NCBI GenBank assembly: GCA_039707465.1
Contig: CM077648.1
Span: forward strand, 74,208,119-74,272,118
Origin: Rhabdophis nuchalis
Lineage: Eukaryota > Chordata > Lepidosauria > Squamata > Natricidae
Direction of reading: 5' to 3'
Length of the DNA: 64,000 nucleotides
Position numbers and translations under genes: made by a program. The notes beneath the pieces are model-generated. The model had not been told where the DNA came from. It was given only the letters and a program-made list of their open reading frames with translations, and made no database searches. Shown here in pieces: positions 39,674 to 50,100 of this stretch. Each line of letters opens with the position of its first letter. Position 1 is the first letter of the stretch.

Positions 39674-40463
39674 ATGGCAACGAAACAAGGGGGAGGTCCC
39701 CCAGCTGGCGCAGCTCTAATGCAACCGCAGATAGAGATAATAAGTCTCCAGGATTTGAAAAACTTTATAGGTAAAGAAATCAAAGAAGTCAAAGGAATGG
39801 TCCAGGATAATATGGATAAATTTGAACAGCTTGATAAAAATATACAAATAATAGCTAAGGGTCTGTCTGATGTGGTGCTTAAGGTGGATAATAAAGTTGA
39901 ACCAATTGGCTTTGGACCTGGAAACTAAAATGAAAGAATCTGATTTAAAATTTGTGGAAGTTGAAGGAAAAATACAAAGGATTGATAATGAAATAACTAT
40001 GATGCAATTTAGATCAATGGAATTTGCTATCAGATTGAGGGGAATAAGGGAGAATCCTAGAGAAGATATTAGAAGAATCTGTGGGGAAGCATTGTCTATA
40101 TTACTGAAACTGGATGATTCCGATGAGATTTTTTTTAAGATTGATAAAATTTACAGAGTAAACTCACGTGCAGCACTACAAAGACAACTACCAAGAGATG
40201 TGGTTATATATTTTACTGATAGAAGCCTTAGAAATGATATTTTGCAGAAGTCCTTTTATTCTGTTCTTCAAATAGATGGAAACCAGATTGGTGTTTTTAA
40301 GGAGTTACCACCAGCAATGTTAAAGTCTAGAAGGGATTTTGGATTTTTGGTAGCAGAGTTGAAGAAAAGACAGATACAGTACAGGTGGGATGTTCCAATG
40401 GGTATTATACTGAGATATGAAGGTGTGAGATATCGTTTGAATACCTTAGACAAAGCAAAATAA
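39674..40463 (+). pseudogene. L1 ORF1 protein (one frameshift)
   Basis: RNA-binding chaperone of L1 (Transposase_22 family). The first frame (from ATG at 39674) has MATKQGGGPPAGAAL and a coiled-coil-like stretch IISLQDLKNFIGKEIKEVKGMVQDNMDKFEQLDKNIQII. A frameshift near 39905 moves to the second frame, which has LETKMKESDLKFVEVEGKIQRIDNEITMMQFRSMEFAIRLRGIRENPRED (coiled coil and start of the RRM-like domain), FFKIDKIYRVNSRAALQRQLPRDVVIYFTDRSLRNDILQKSF, and a C-terminal domain ending YEGVRYRLNTLDKAK. It would normally trimerise and bind L1 RNA. Confidence 0.9.
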
Positions 40464-40489
40464 TTTTATTATGTAGTACTGAAGCCAAG

Positions 40490-41785
40490 CGTTACACCTC
40501 CACGCACATCTACACCAACAGATACTGAGATTGAAGAGCAGAAGCAGTTTGAAAAAGATACAGAAGAACAAATAAGACAGCTGCAAAAAGAAAAGAAAAC
40601 CTATGGTGCTGCAGGTGGTTTTCAGGTGGATCCTTTAGCGCAGAAGCAGGGGAAGCCCCAAACACAACGAGTTAAGAAAGATAAAGGAAAGAAGCAAGTT
40701 GAAGCCAAGGGAGGAGCAGGACTGAAGATTAGTCTTGTGGAGAAAGAATACAGCAAGGAGGCAAAATATCTTTCTCATGGTAAGCGGCTTTTATATCGTT
40801 GATACTTAAAGATGAAGATGGTCCTAAGAAGCCAGAGGACCATAGACCAATATCTTTTTTGACTACAGACTATAAAATTTTTGCTAAAGTATTAGCCAAC
40901 AAATTGATGCCAGTTATTCAAGAGGTAATTCATCATGATCAAGCAGGATTTATCGAAGGTAGACATATGAAGGAGAATGTAAGGCAACTTATAGATTTAA
41001 TTGACTATCTAGACAAATGTAAGCAGATCTCTGCAGTGCTGGTTTTCTTGGGCGCGGAAAAGGCCTTTGAGCGAATGAACTGGAACTTTCTAACCAAGAC
41101 TTTGGAAAAAATGGGCATGGGGATTTGGTTTCAACAGCCTAGGAGCAATATATTAACAACAAAATGTACAACTTATTATTAATGGAAATTTGTCTATGAG
41201 TTTTGAGATACAAAAAGGCACAAGACAAGGCTGCCCATTATTTCCATTGTCATTTATTTTAACTTTAGAAGTCTTGTTGAATACAATTTGGGACTCGAAC
41301 TCCTTAAATGGTATAGCTATAAGGCAAAAGGAATATAGAATTAGAGCATTTGCAGATGATCTGGTTGTTACCCTATCACGTTCTTTGAATTCAATAATCC
41401 AGATGAAAAATCACTCGGGGGTTGTTTATATAAAGATGTGCTTTTTACTGATGGGGGCAGCTGGCAGCTGAAAATTCTGGAACAACTGTTGGAAGAAGGA
41501 AGACCAAAGAGTTGGATTTATGGACAATGAAGTAGAACTGATTAATGTCATGTTGGAGATGGGGGAAAAATATGGGTTAAATTGTGAATGTTAAATTTAC
41601 ACAGTTACAGAATTTAAGGGAGAACTTTTATAAAATGTTTTAAAGATGGTATTTAGATCCTAAGAAATTATCATGTATGTATTCTAATGTTCAACCAAAA
41701 TGTTGGAGGTGTGGGTGTTTAGATGCTACATTTTTTCATATATGGTGGGCTTGTAATAAGGTTAAAAAATATCATGTAGCTTTTA
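40490..41785 (+). pseudogene. L1 ORF2 remnants (RT and C-terminus)
   Basis: Endonuclease and N-terminal RT are missing. The frame from 40799 has GPKKPEDHRPISFLTTDYKIFAKVLANKLMPVIQEVIHHDQAGFIEGRHMKEN and VFLGAEKAFERMNWNFLTKTL, where the usual FDxxKAFD block has lost its first catalytic aspartate. A second frame (41190-41471) has SFEIQKGTRQGCPLFPLSFILTLEVLL and IRAFADDLVVTLS (the FADD box). The C-terminal cysteine motif CWRCGCLDATFFHIWWACNKVKKYH is near 41700. The gap between ORF1 and ORF2 is shortened. Confidence 0.88.
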
Positions 41786-42494
41786 GGTAAGAATGAATAG
41801 ACTGATAAGGTAATAAGCAAGGGGAACAACATGAAGAAAACGAATAACATATGGGTTGTTTGGAATTATTAGAGTGGCGTATAGTGGAAGTCTGGGGGGT
41901 GGGGTGGAACGGGAGGTGGGGGAGGGTTAGGGTGGTTAGGGGAGGGAAATATATTTGTATAAGATTTATATGAATTAGCTTAAAAGACGGGGACAAGGGG
42001 GTAATGTTATTTTATGAGAAATCTATATTATGTTGGGTGGGAGGAGGGGGGTACAGTACTTGTATCTGAATTATATTATATGTATGGGGGGGAAAGGGGG
42101 GGGGAATTTGTTTGTATAAAACTCTTTCAATAAAAAAAAAAGAAGTTTGATAGAACTCACGAGAAGTGTTTTTTTTATAACCAGCGGCTTCCCTGGACAC
42201 AATAGCAGGGAACAGAGCTTGAAAGGTAAAATGCATGCCTCGCTTCTCCCCTATCCTCTCGCTAAAGGGACAGAGGGAAAGGGAAGCAGACAGGCTGCCT
42301 TTACAATTGGGGTGGGGTGGACAGTGTTGGGCTGCAAGGCACGCCTCTTACCTTTCAAGCTCCGTTCCTTGCTATTGTGTCCAGGGAAAGCCACTGGTTA
42401 AAAAAAAACAACCCTAGGTGTTCATACTGTTGATAGCTTACGTTATAATTTACGAAATAACCAATTTCATTGTAATTTTTACAATGACAATAAA

Positions 42495-42495
42495 G

Positions 42496-42586
<91 letters not shown>

Positions 42587-42587
42587 G
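42495..42587 (+). repeat. (ATT)n microsatellite
   Basis: About 30 perfect ATT units following AATGACAATAAAG, a tail seen on some reptile retroelements. Confidence 0.97.
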
Positions 42588-42599
42588 CTGAGAAGCAAT

Positions 42600-42763
42600 G
42601 GATGGAAACTAATCAGGAGAGAAGCAACCTAGAACTAAGGAGAAATTTTCTGATAGTTAGAACAATTAATCAGTGGAACAACTTGTCTCCGAAGTTGTGA
42701 ATGCTCCAACACTGGAAGTTTTAAAGAAGAGATTGGACAACCATTGGTCTGAAATGGTATAGA
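42600..42763 (+). mobile_element. CR1 3' fragment, left part
   Basis: AACCTAGAACTAAGGAGAAATTTTC, GTGGAACAACTTGTCTCC and AAGAAGAGATTGGACAACCATTGGTCTGAAATGG are CR1 C-terminal and 3' sequences. The rest of the same copy resumes at 44091. Confidence 0.75.
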
Positions 42764-44090
42764 AGTAGCACACAGAACTATTGCCCATTGCTCTTCTGGG
42801 TTCCGATGCGCCTGCCAGCTGGTCTTCACACACAAGGGAGCGGCAGAAACCAAAAGAGCAGCTGCCCAGTGTGCATGAACGAAGTGGGAAGTTATCTTCT
42901 GGTTTCCGGCATGCGCATGCCAGAAGAAAAGCCCACTACCAGGCTACCTGGTGTTCTGGCTTCTGGCATGCATGCCAGAAGAACAGCCCACATGGCCAAA
43001 GACACAGAGACCAGATCCTATAAGTCGCTTCCTAGGGGAGCAGAGGTATCAGCCAGGACCGGTGGGCTGGAGCTTCTCTCCCTCCCTGCCCAAGTGGGCT
43101 TCTTGCGCGGACCCAGCCCTTAAGCCCATGGCAACGCGTGTCTGTGATCCGGAGCGCCAGGCCAGCTTGGGTACCCCAGAAGAGCAGCAGCAGCAGTAGC
43201 GCTGCTTGTTCTTGGTAGCTGGTGAGGGGTAGGTGGGCAGCGGTTCTACAGAATACAGCTGCAAGCAGCAGGATAAGAACCATTCCACCACCCCAGAAGA
43301 ATAGCAGGGGCAGTGCTGCTTGTTCTTTGTGACTGGCGAGGGGGGGTAGTAGTTCTCCAGAATCCTGGCCACAAATGGCAGGGTGAGAATCATTGCACAG
43401 CCCTTCAGCTGCAGGAGAGCAGCAGGGGCAGCGCTGCTTGTCTTTGTTGGCTGGAAGTGAGGGGGGTTCTCCAACATTCCGACTTCAAGTGGCAGGGTGA
43501 AAACCGCTCTGCATCTCCTGTGCATCCCCCACTGCCCCAGGAGAGTAGCAGGGGCAGCGCTGCTTGTTCTTGGCGGCTGCTCCCTCCCTTGTCTGCCACC
43601 AAGAACAAGCAGCGCTGCCCCTGCTGCTCTCCTGGGGTGGCGGGGCCGTGCAGTGTTCTTACCCTGCTGCTTGTGGTTGGGATGCTGGAGGAGAACCACC
43701 CCCCTTTGTCAGCCACCAAGAACAAATAATGGTAGGAGTGGAGTCCGCGCCAAAGGACCATCTATCCAGTGCCAGGGTGAGAGATGCGCTGGCTGGGAAG
43801 TGGCTGCGCTCCTTTGACAAGGGACAGGAGTGGGGCTTGTTCTCACTGTTGGGCTGGGGGAGCACTTCATTGACACTCTTACGGGTTCCAGTGGCGGCCC
43901 ATCTTTGGTGCCAGGAGACTTCAGGGAGGCTTGCCAGGGCCAAAACAGACATGTGGGAGGGAGTGAGGTGCATCACGTGTGCAGGGGCAGGGCGCACAGG
44001 GGGCATTGCATTATGGGTGTGGACACGCATGTGACCCCCCCGTGCTCCCCCCCGCATTGGCGCGCAGTGGCAAAAAGGTTACTCATCACT
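42764..44090. mobile_element. hAT element inserted in CR1, with internal minisatellite
   Basis: The right end GGCAAAAAGGTTACTCATCACTG resembles the CAGTGATGGCTAACC-type terminus. The left end is decayed. Flanks GTATAGAA and GTATAGGG are a 6/8 target duplication. The interior shares GCTCTTCTGG/CAGAAGAGC phrases with the element at 18613-19608. The right third (43935-44070) resembles the GC-rich CATGTGACCCCCC block of such MITEs. Confidence 0.65.
43185..43725. repeat. Minisatellite of about 110-base units, one inverted
   Basis: The unit GAGCAGCAGGGGCAGCGCTGCTTGTTCTT starts near 43183, 43302, 43420 and 43540. A reversed copy (AAGAACAAGCAGCGCTGCCCCTGCTGCTCTCC) lies at 43602, and a further partial unit at 43710. 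Confidence 0.85.
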
Positions 44091-44185
44091 GGTATAGGGT
44101 TTCCTGCCTAAGCAGAGGGTTGTACTTGAAGACCTCCAATGTGCCGTCCTACTCTGTTATTCTACTCTATGTGAGTACCTTCCTC
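44091..44185 (+). mobile_element. CR1 3' fragment, right part
   Basis: GTATAGGGTTTCCTGCCTAAGCAGAGGGTTGTACTTGAAGACC and CTACTCTGTTATTCTACTCT are the CR1 3' untranslated end that continues the fragment at 42600-42763. Confidence 0.75.
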
Positions 44186-45370
44186 ATAGTATATTACTAA
44201 TTTCAGAAGCTTCCTTTTAAGGTATTGATTCTTAGTGTAATTGAAACAAAAATGCTTATATTCTCCTGTGTGCTGCTTGGAGAATCCAAGCATGGGTTAA
44301 ATTAGTCTGGTTGCCCTAGGGTTGAGTTCAATTTTTCTTGAGCCACGCCTCCTGTTCGTTCTTATGGCCAGTTTTTCAACTCAGTCTGGACCGTAAAGAC
44401 ACAGTTGAGTGGGTTCCAGCTGTTTCAATATTTTAGCTTGGACTATTCAAATTTTGCACAGGTTTATTGTGTTAGTTCATTCTTTCCCTTTTTTATTCAT
44501 TTACTTAGAATTTTCCCTGTTTTCATTTGAATCTCCATGGAAGAAAGAGCAGGTTGTTGGAGTAATTGCCTTCTGTGCCGTTTAGGTCGGAGGCAAGGCT
44601 GCTTATTTGCCCTTGTTGTTGGCGTGCCTGGGGAGCATTTTCCAGCCGCCACCCTCACTGGACTCCACATCGCTGAGCTTTGATAGCCGCCATTTTCCAA
44701 CCATTTCCCCAATGTGTGCGGTGGGCATTTTAAGCCTCCAATTCGCACACTTTTATTTGCAGCCCTATTGCCATGCTGCCTGACTCCGGGAGGACTGCCG
44801 CCAGGTGGTGTGCAACGCTGTCCAGGTTGCCAGCTGGGTCACCGCCAACCTCCCTTTTTTGCACTAGCCGGTTTCGGAGCTTTGGCCACCACGTGGTCAT
44901 CCTCCATGTCCTGATTCCTCCCCAGCTATTGGTGCGTTACGAAGCCCTTACACCAATGATAATTGCCCTGAGGTGCAGCGGACCTGCTCGGCACTGTACC
45001 TTTCTGGTCAGCTTCCATCATGGCCAGGGCTTCAGGAGCAGATCGCCTGCCTGCGCCACAGCCTTTCGTTTGAGCCTCTGGAGGCTGGGAAGCAAGCGAA
45101 AGACAGCCCGACCTCTCTCATCTGCAGAATGGCTGGCACCCACGCTGCATCAGAAAAGCCTGACCCTTCCAGAGATGGCTACAGTCACTGTAGATCCAGC
45201 TCTGCTGGGGCCAAGGAAGCAGGCAGAGCCAAGGGGGAAGGCAAGGTGGCAGGGAAGGGCAAAGCAGCAGAGAAAGGCAGGATTTCCAGGGCATCAGACA
45301 AGGATGACGAATATCACCAAAACACCCTAGAGAGAGAGAATTCAAGAAGGCCCAGTGCCTGAGTAGGGCA

Positions 45371-46234
45371 ATGGAACAACAACCTGGGCCACTGGGGAAG
45401 GGTGGCCATTTCCTTGAGCCACACTCAGAGCCTATGCAGGTTGTTGAGGAGGAAGGGGAGCTATTAGAATTGACCCCTGACAACTCGGTGATTAGCTCTT
45501 GTCCCCGGTCTAATCTCTGCCCTCAGAACCTGATTCTCCACCTGGATCTCCCCCCCCCCCATTTTTTCAGGACCGAAGCCTCCCACCATTCAGGTTAGAG
45601 AGGGGAGATCAGGGGCCCCAGTTACCAGAGATGCAAGAGGTGATAGCCCAAGCCATTTGGCAGGGCATAGCTAAGCACCTTCAGCGTAGGGATACTTGCC
45701 CAGACAGCAGGCCCAGGAAGGATGGGGCTGGAGTCAGTAGATGTAGAGTGAGGCATCCATCTCTGATATCCTCGGTAATTAGTGAGATTTCTGTGGGGGA
45801 AGAACAGGAACATGATGAGCAGGAGTTGTCCGAGGATAAGGATCTTCCTCCAGATACCCCTGCCTTTTCGGACTTTTTCCGACCTACTACCTTTAAGTCT
45901 ATCCTACATAAAGCTGGGTCCATCACCCAGCTTAGTAGTTCAGCCCAGGCAGGCCCAGGGGGTCACTCTCAACCACAGGGATAGTGTGTTCCATGCCCTG
46001 CCGCACGACCTGGTTACTGTGCCTGATCTTTTCATGGATGTGGTGCAATGCCATTGGATCCAACCTGGTTCCCTAGCCACACCCAATGTGGGTGACAAGA
46101 GGCTCTACTCATTTGAACCTAATTTGGAAACCATCTTAAAATTACCTCCAGTGAACTTCTCTGTATCCTCACTGATCTCTAGTTCGGTGCTTCCTGCCGA
46201 CTTCATGGAAGGCCTCAAAGCCGAGGATCCCTAA
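45371..46234 (+). pseudogene. DIRS gag-like remnant (copy 4)
   Basis: Frames carry MQEVIAQAIWQGIAKHLQ, SAISxSSVI-like ISSVISEISVGEEQEHDEQELSEDKDLPPDTPAFSDFFRPTTFKSIL, then in another frame DLFMDVVQCHWIQPGSLATPNVGDKRLYSFEPNLETILKLPPV and LPADFMEGLKAED. They follow the same order as gag in copy 3. At AED the gag sequence stops and RNase H sequence begins. Confidence 0.8.
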
Positions 46235-46795
46235 TGACGGAGGCAGAAGCCCTGGGCAGATGGGCGGAGTGTCATGTTAAATCGATTTGAGCAGACCACA
46301 TCTCAGGGGTGGACAACACTCAAGCGGACTGGCTGAGCAGGACCACAATAGACAACTCAGAGTGGCGTCTGCACCTGGATCTCTTTCTCCAGCTGTTACA
46401 GAAGTTCAGCGTTCCGATAATTGATCTGTTTGCCAGCCAGGAGAACATGCAGCTACCCCTGCTTCTTCTCCCGTTTTCGCTCCCCCTGAACGGTGGTGAC
46501 AGACACCCTCCATTGCAGATTGCCCCCATGCCTCTTATATGCCTTTCCACCCCTGCCTCTTCTGTCACAAGTAGTTCACAAGATCATCACACAGAGGGTG
46601 GAGGTCCTCCTAGTGGCTCTGCATTGGCCCAGGAGATCCTGGTATGGCAACCTTGTCAACCTTTTGGTGGCAATCTCTGGCGCATTTCTATAGGTCTCCC
46701 TCAGCCAGGGCGCCATTGTCCACCCAGACCCCCAATGGCTCCAGCTGGCCATCTGGCACTTGAAAGGGACCTAGGGACCTCCTGAGGAGACATAA
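46226..46795 (+). pseudogene. DIRS RNase H / C-terminal remnant (copy 4)
   Basis: Begins LMTEAEALGRWAECH directly after gag. It continues with QADWLSRTTIDNSEWRLHLDLFLQLLQKF and PIIDLFASQENMQLPLLLLPF, then, in another frame, YAFPPLPLLSQVVHKIITQRVEVLLVALHWPRRSWYGNLVNLLV. RT including YLDD is absent. A frame-breaking stop follows the CH of the RNase H block. Confidence 0.8.
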
Positions 46796-47434
46796 CTTTT
46801 CAGACAAAGTGATTCAGACCATCCAAGTGTCCAGAAGGCCAACGACCACCAGAATCTATGATTCCACTTGAACTTTCTTTGCCCAAGAAAGTTATCTATG
46901 CATCATCTATCCAGACAGGGTGATCCTTTGCTTGGACCCTTCGTTCATACCCAAGATCAATACTTGCTTTCATAGAGCGCAGGAGGTAATTTTACCAAAC
47001 TTTTGCCCTCACCCTCGCCACCTCAGGGAACGAATCTGGCATACCCTGGACATCAGATGGGTGTTGCATCGATATATTAAAAGAATGGTGGGATTTCGCA
47101 AATCTGAAGCCTTGTTTGTGTCATTCATTTTCGACCATAGACAGATGGCTGACGGCATGCATAGCATTGTCGTATGAGCAATAATCTCTACCTATTCCTC
47201 ATCATAGTACCGTTCACGAGGAGCGCCTCCACCACGGCAGCCTGGGCGACCCAGGTGATGATAGAAGAAATTTGCAGGATGGCAGTGTGGTCGTCTCCCT
47301 CACCGTTTGTGAGGAATTATAAATTGGACACATATACCTCCACCGAGGCATCCCTCGGCAGGAGGGTACAACAGAGGGTCAACTCCACATCTGACACCCT
47401 GGACAGACCTTATACCCTCCCTAGTGATATTTAA
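46796..47434 (+). pseudogene. DIRS tyrosine recombinase remnant (copy 4)
   Basis: FSDKVIQTIQVSRRPTTTRIYDST-type N-terminus, then a deletion of the SAM-like domain and SARR block. DRVILCLDPSFIPKINTCFHRAQEVILPNFCPHPRH follows, then a shift to RSASTTAAWATQVMIEEICRMAVWSSPSPFVRNYKLDTYTSTEASLGRR with the tyrosine. The histidine of HxxR is changed (FTRSAS). It is inactive. Confidence 0.82.
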
Positions 47435-47439
47435 CTTGG

Positions 47440-47540
47440 GAAGGCCCCTGCTTGGACTCTCCAAGCAGTGCACAGGAGAATGACCATTGACTTACCTGAA
47501 GGGTCGTTCTCTGTGCCCTGCAGGAAAGTCCAACTCTGCC
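47440..47540. repeat. DIRS copy 4 internal complementary region
   Basis: Arms GCACAGGAGAATGACC (47470-47485) and GGGTCGTTCTCTGTGC (47501-47516) flank TTGACTTACCTG (47487-47498), the reverse of CAGGTAAGTCAA. Confidence 0.85.
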
Positions 47541-48689
47541 CAGGGCCTTCCCAGGTCTAGGGTTCAGGAACACCAGTAGAATTGCCTTGTCATGTCATCC
47601 CAAACCTTCCAGTTCCAGTGATAGTTGAAAAACTAGCGGAACGTAAGGAGGAACATGAGGCGTGGCTGAAGAAAAATTGAACTCAGTCCTAGGGCAACCA
47701 TACTAATTTAACCCATGCTTGGACTGTTCCGCAGCATACAGAGAACAACCCTTCAGGTAAGCCAGTGGTCATTTACTTTTTAATATTATTTATTTTGAAT
47801 ATTTGTCAGCCAGTTACAATTCATAAAAACAAGAATAAAATTCTGTAATATGCCCAATTAATTAAATTAATTTAAAACAATCAAGAAGTAGTACAGAGAG
47901 GCGTTTCAGGGGCAGAAACCTGCTAAATCCCAAATGCAAGGATAAAAAGCTAAATTTTCTAGAGTGGGTTGGCAGGATGATCCATATATGGTATAGTCAT
48001 GTCCTATTGGCCTCTGGACTGGATTGAAGCTGAAGCCACACCTCTGTGCTCCTCCATTCAGACTCCAGTTTCAACCTAGTTCCGGCCTGAGAAGGACTTA
48101 AAAATTTGGACTCCTATCTAAACGTTACCATCCTGGACCCTCCTCGAACCATCTCTGCTTCCTGAAGGCTGAAGACCTTCCTCCACCCAGCATAAGTCCC
48201 CGGAGGTGCCTGCCGTTTTTCCAGCTGCCTGGGGAGAGAGATAAAGGAGCTCGGAGGCTCCGGAGGCTTGTGCGGCATTCAGGCAGCCTTTGTTAAGCTG
48301 GAAAACACGTGGAGTCCTTAAAGGGATATCCTCAAGCCGGGCTACCATGTGGGACGGTTTAAATTGCAGTGAGGAGGCTTTGGGGGCTAAAGGGCCTTGG
48401 GTTCCCAGCCCAACAGCCCCCGCTGTACCTGCAGGCACAGCGGAATCCAGGAAGCACAGAGAAGAGCGCGGCGGTTTTCTTTTAGCCACAGAGCTACGGA
48501 GGCGGCTGGAAGAGCAGCACAGAGGCTTTTTTAGCTTCCCGGCCTTAGAAGCAGCCACAGAGCACGCCGATCTGGGCGTTTCGCATCGGGGCTTGTCACA
48601 GGAGGGAGCGAAGACGTCCTCCTTTTGGACTGCTGATTGTAGTGGAGGGAGAGGCGACCATCGGAAGCACAAGGTGGGCCGTGAGTACT

Positions 48690-50100
48690 GCTCATGTGGC
48701 CAAGATGGCGGAGGGGACTGGGAGGTCTCATTCTCCACCCATGTCCCCTGGGGAGGGGGCCTCTTCCCAGCAGCGGCCTACTGCCTCCAGGAGGTTCAAG
48801 GCTTCAGCTGCCTCGCGCCCTTCCCACACTACCCAGAGGGATGAGGAACGCAGGCACAAGACACAACCCTAACTAAGATCTTCTCCAGGGCTGAGAAGAT
48901 GTGAGCCCTGTAGGACAAACTTAGCCCCCCCCCCCCCAGGTCCAGATCCAGATCATCTGTGGGAGGAAATTTGAGGGGGGATCCCCCTCCTGGGTCCCCA
49001 GATTTCCTGAGAGAGTTTTTTAGGGAGGATTCCCCTGTTCCTTCTCTTCCCATGGAGGATCAGGGTAACTCTCAGCCTGGTCCAGCCTTCCAGGAGCCCC
49101 AGCTTGGGGTGACAACCTCAGCCAGGCATAGCACAGCCCCTCAGCCCTTGCTGAGCCAGCATTTCGGGGGGCCTTATTGGGATGCCTTGGAGGTAAGTGA
49201 TCTTCCCATGGGTCTCCAGAATCTCATTCTATTGCTTCTGGGGTTGCTGCAGGCCTGCAGCAGCAAGCTCCATGCCATCCTCCACAGGACAGGGCACTAG
49301 CTCCTAGGGCCAACTTGCCCCTTACACAGTCCCAAGTCCAGCCAGCCAGCCGCCCTGTGTCACCCTCCCTTGCCAGGGAGGGATCAGTCATGGGAGACAA
49401 GATTCAGAGGGAACCGGATCTCTCTGAAGATGAGGAGGGCTCGGATCTGGACCCCCCTCCTTCACGGGCTTGTTCCCCCCTAATTTATTTCATTCCCTCC
49501 TGCGCAAGGTGCGCGCTATGGCACAGCTGAGGGGGGGCGAATCTTGGGCCATCAAGGCAGTGGCTTCTGTTTCATTCTTTAACCGCACAGCAATCCTTTG
49601 GATGGAGCAGATCCCGGCACGCATCCCACTGGAGGACGTCCGGCTCCATCAGGACTTGAACAAGTTAGTAGCTGTTGCTCAATTCTCAGCTGATGCGATG
49701 AAGTTTGCTTCCAAGGCCATGGCATCATCCGTCGTATCTCGTCGTCTCCTGTGGCTCTGAGGCTGGCAGGTGGATAACAAGGCGAAATGGCAGCTAGCCA
49801 CAGCACCATACTCTGGGCATTTCCGGTTCGGGGCTCCTCTTGACCCAATTCTAGTCGAGGATAAGAACAAGAAGAAGGTCCTGCCCACCTCGGCAAGGAA
49901 GGCGGAACAGAAGGCCACTCCCTACTACCGCAGGTCTGTTTACCGACTACAGGAACAGGAGACACACCAGTGCATGTACCAAACCACCAGGTCAGATAGG
50001 CTAACTGACAGGGGTTTCAATAGGGACAGATCATGCTTTCAGCCCCAGAGTAAGCGGCCCTTTCAGGGGGTAGGTGGTCGCCCCTATCGCTGGGGCAAAT
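48690..50100 (+). pseudogene. DIRS gag-like protein (copy 5)
   Basis: Starts within Arg/Ser-rich sequence (AKMAEGTGRSHSPPMSPG). It continues through acidic stretches (SPDFLREFFREDSPVPSLPMEDQ, REPDLSEDEEGSDLDPPP) to the conserved part: ESWAIKAVASVSFFNRTAILWMEQIPARIPLEDVRLHQDLNKLVAVAQFSADAMKFASKAMASSVVSRRLLWL. A TGA replaces the arginine of the family WLRHWQ box. DNKAKWQLATAPYSGHFRFGAPLDPIL and a basic tail to RPFQGVGGRPYRWGK follow. Alignment with copy 3 gag is clear from the ALFWLRKLL-equivalent onward. Confidence 0.75.

Larger units (their letters stand above)
39154..42139 (+). mobile_element. L1 LINE with internal deletions and 18-base target duplication
   Basis: Flanked by AAGAAGTTTGATAGAACT at 39136-39153 and 42140-42157, with a poly-A run after AATAAA at the 3' end (42128-42141). 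A GC-rich 5' region (39154-39673) precedes ORF1. ORF2 is reduced to part of the reverse transcriptase and the C-terminal cysteine-rich region. It is inactive. Confidence 0.92.
38911..42424. mobile_element. Inverted-repeat element (GTGTTTCCCC family) split by an L1
   Basis: The left part 38911-39135 starts CCGTGTTTCCCCAAAAATAC. The right part runs 42158-42424. The phrases GTCCAGGGAAGCCGCTGGTT (39092) and AACCAGCGGCTTCCCTGGAC (42179) are exact inverses, as are GTGAGTTC and GAACTCAC nearest the centre. A second direct copy of ACAATTGGGGTGGGGTGGACAG lies at 39006 and 42303. The two parts form one unit if the L1 is removed. Confidence 0.7.
44261..47773 (+). mobile_element. DIRS retrotransposon copy 4, internally deleted
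   Basis: The left edge is TTCTCCTGTGTGCTGC (44261). The left ITR (44268-44390) is matched in reverse by 47626-47745, sharing TTTTTCTTGAGCCACGCCTC / GAGGCGTGGCTGAAGAAAAA. The right end is CAGGTAAGCCA (47754) and GGTCATT. It is only 3.5 kb because most of RT and part of the recombinase are deleted. ITRs and ICR are kept. Confidence 0.9.

Noticed and set aside
42951..44057. Frames up to 216 residues in the hAT minisatellite
   Set aside because: Repeat-derived, with alternating peptides from the same unit.
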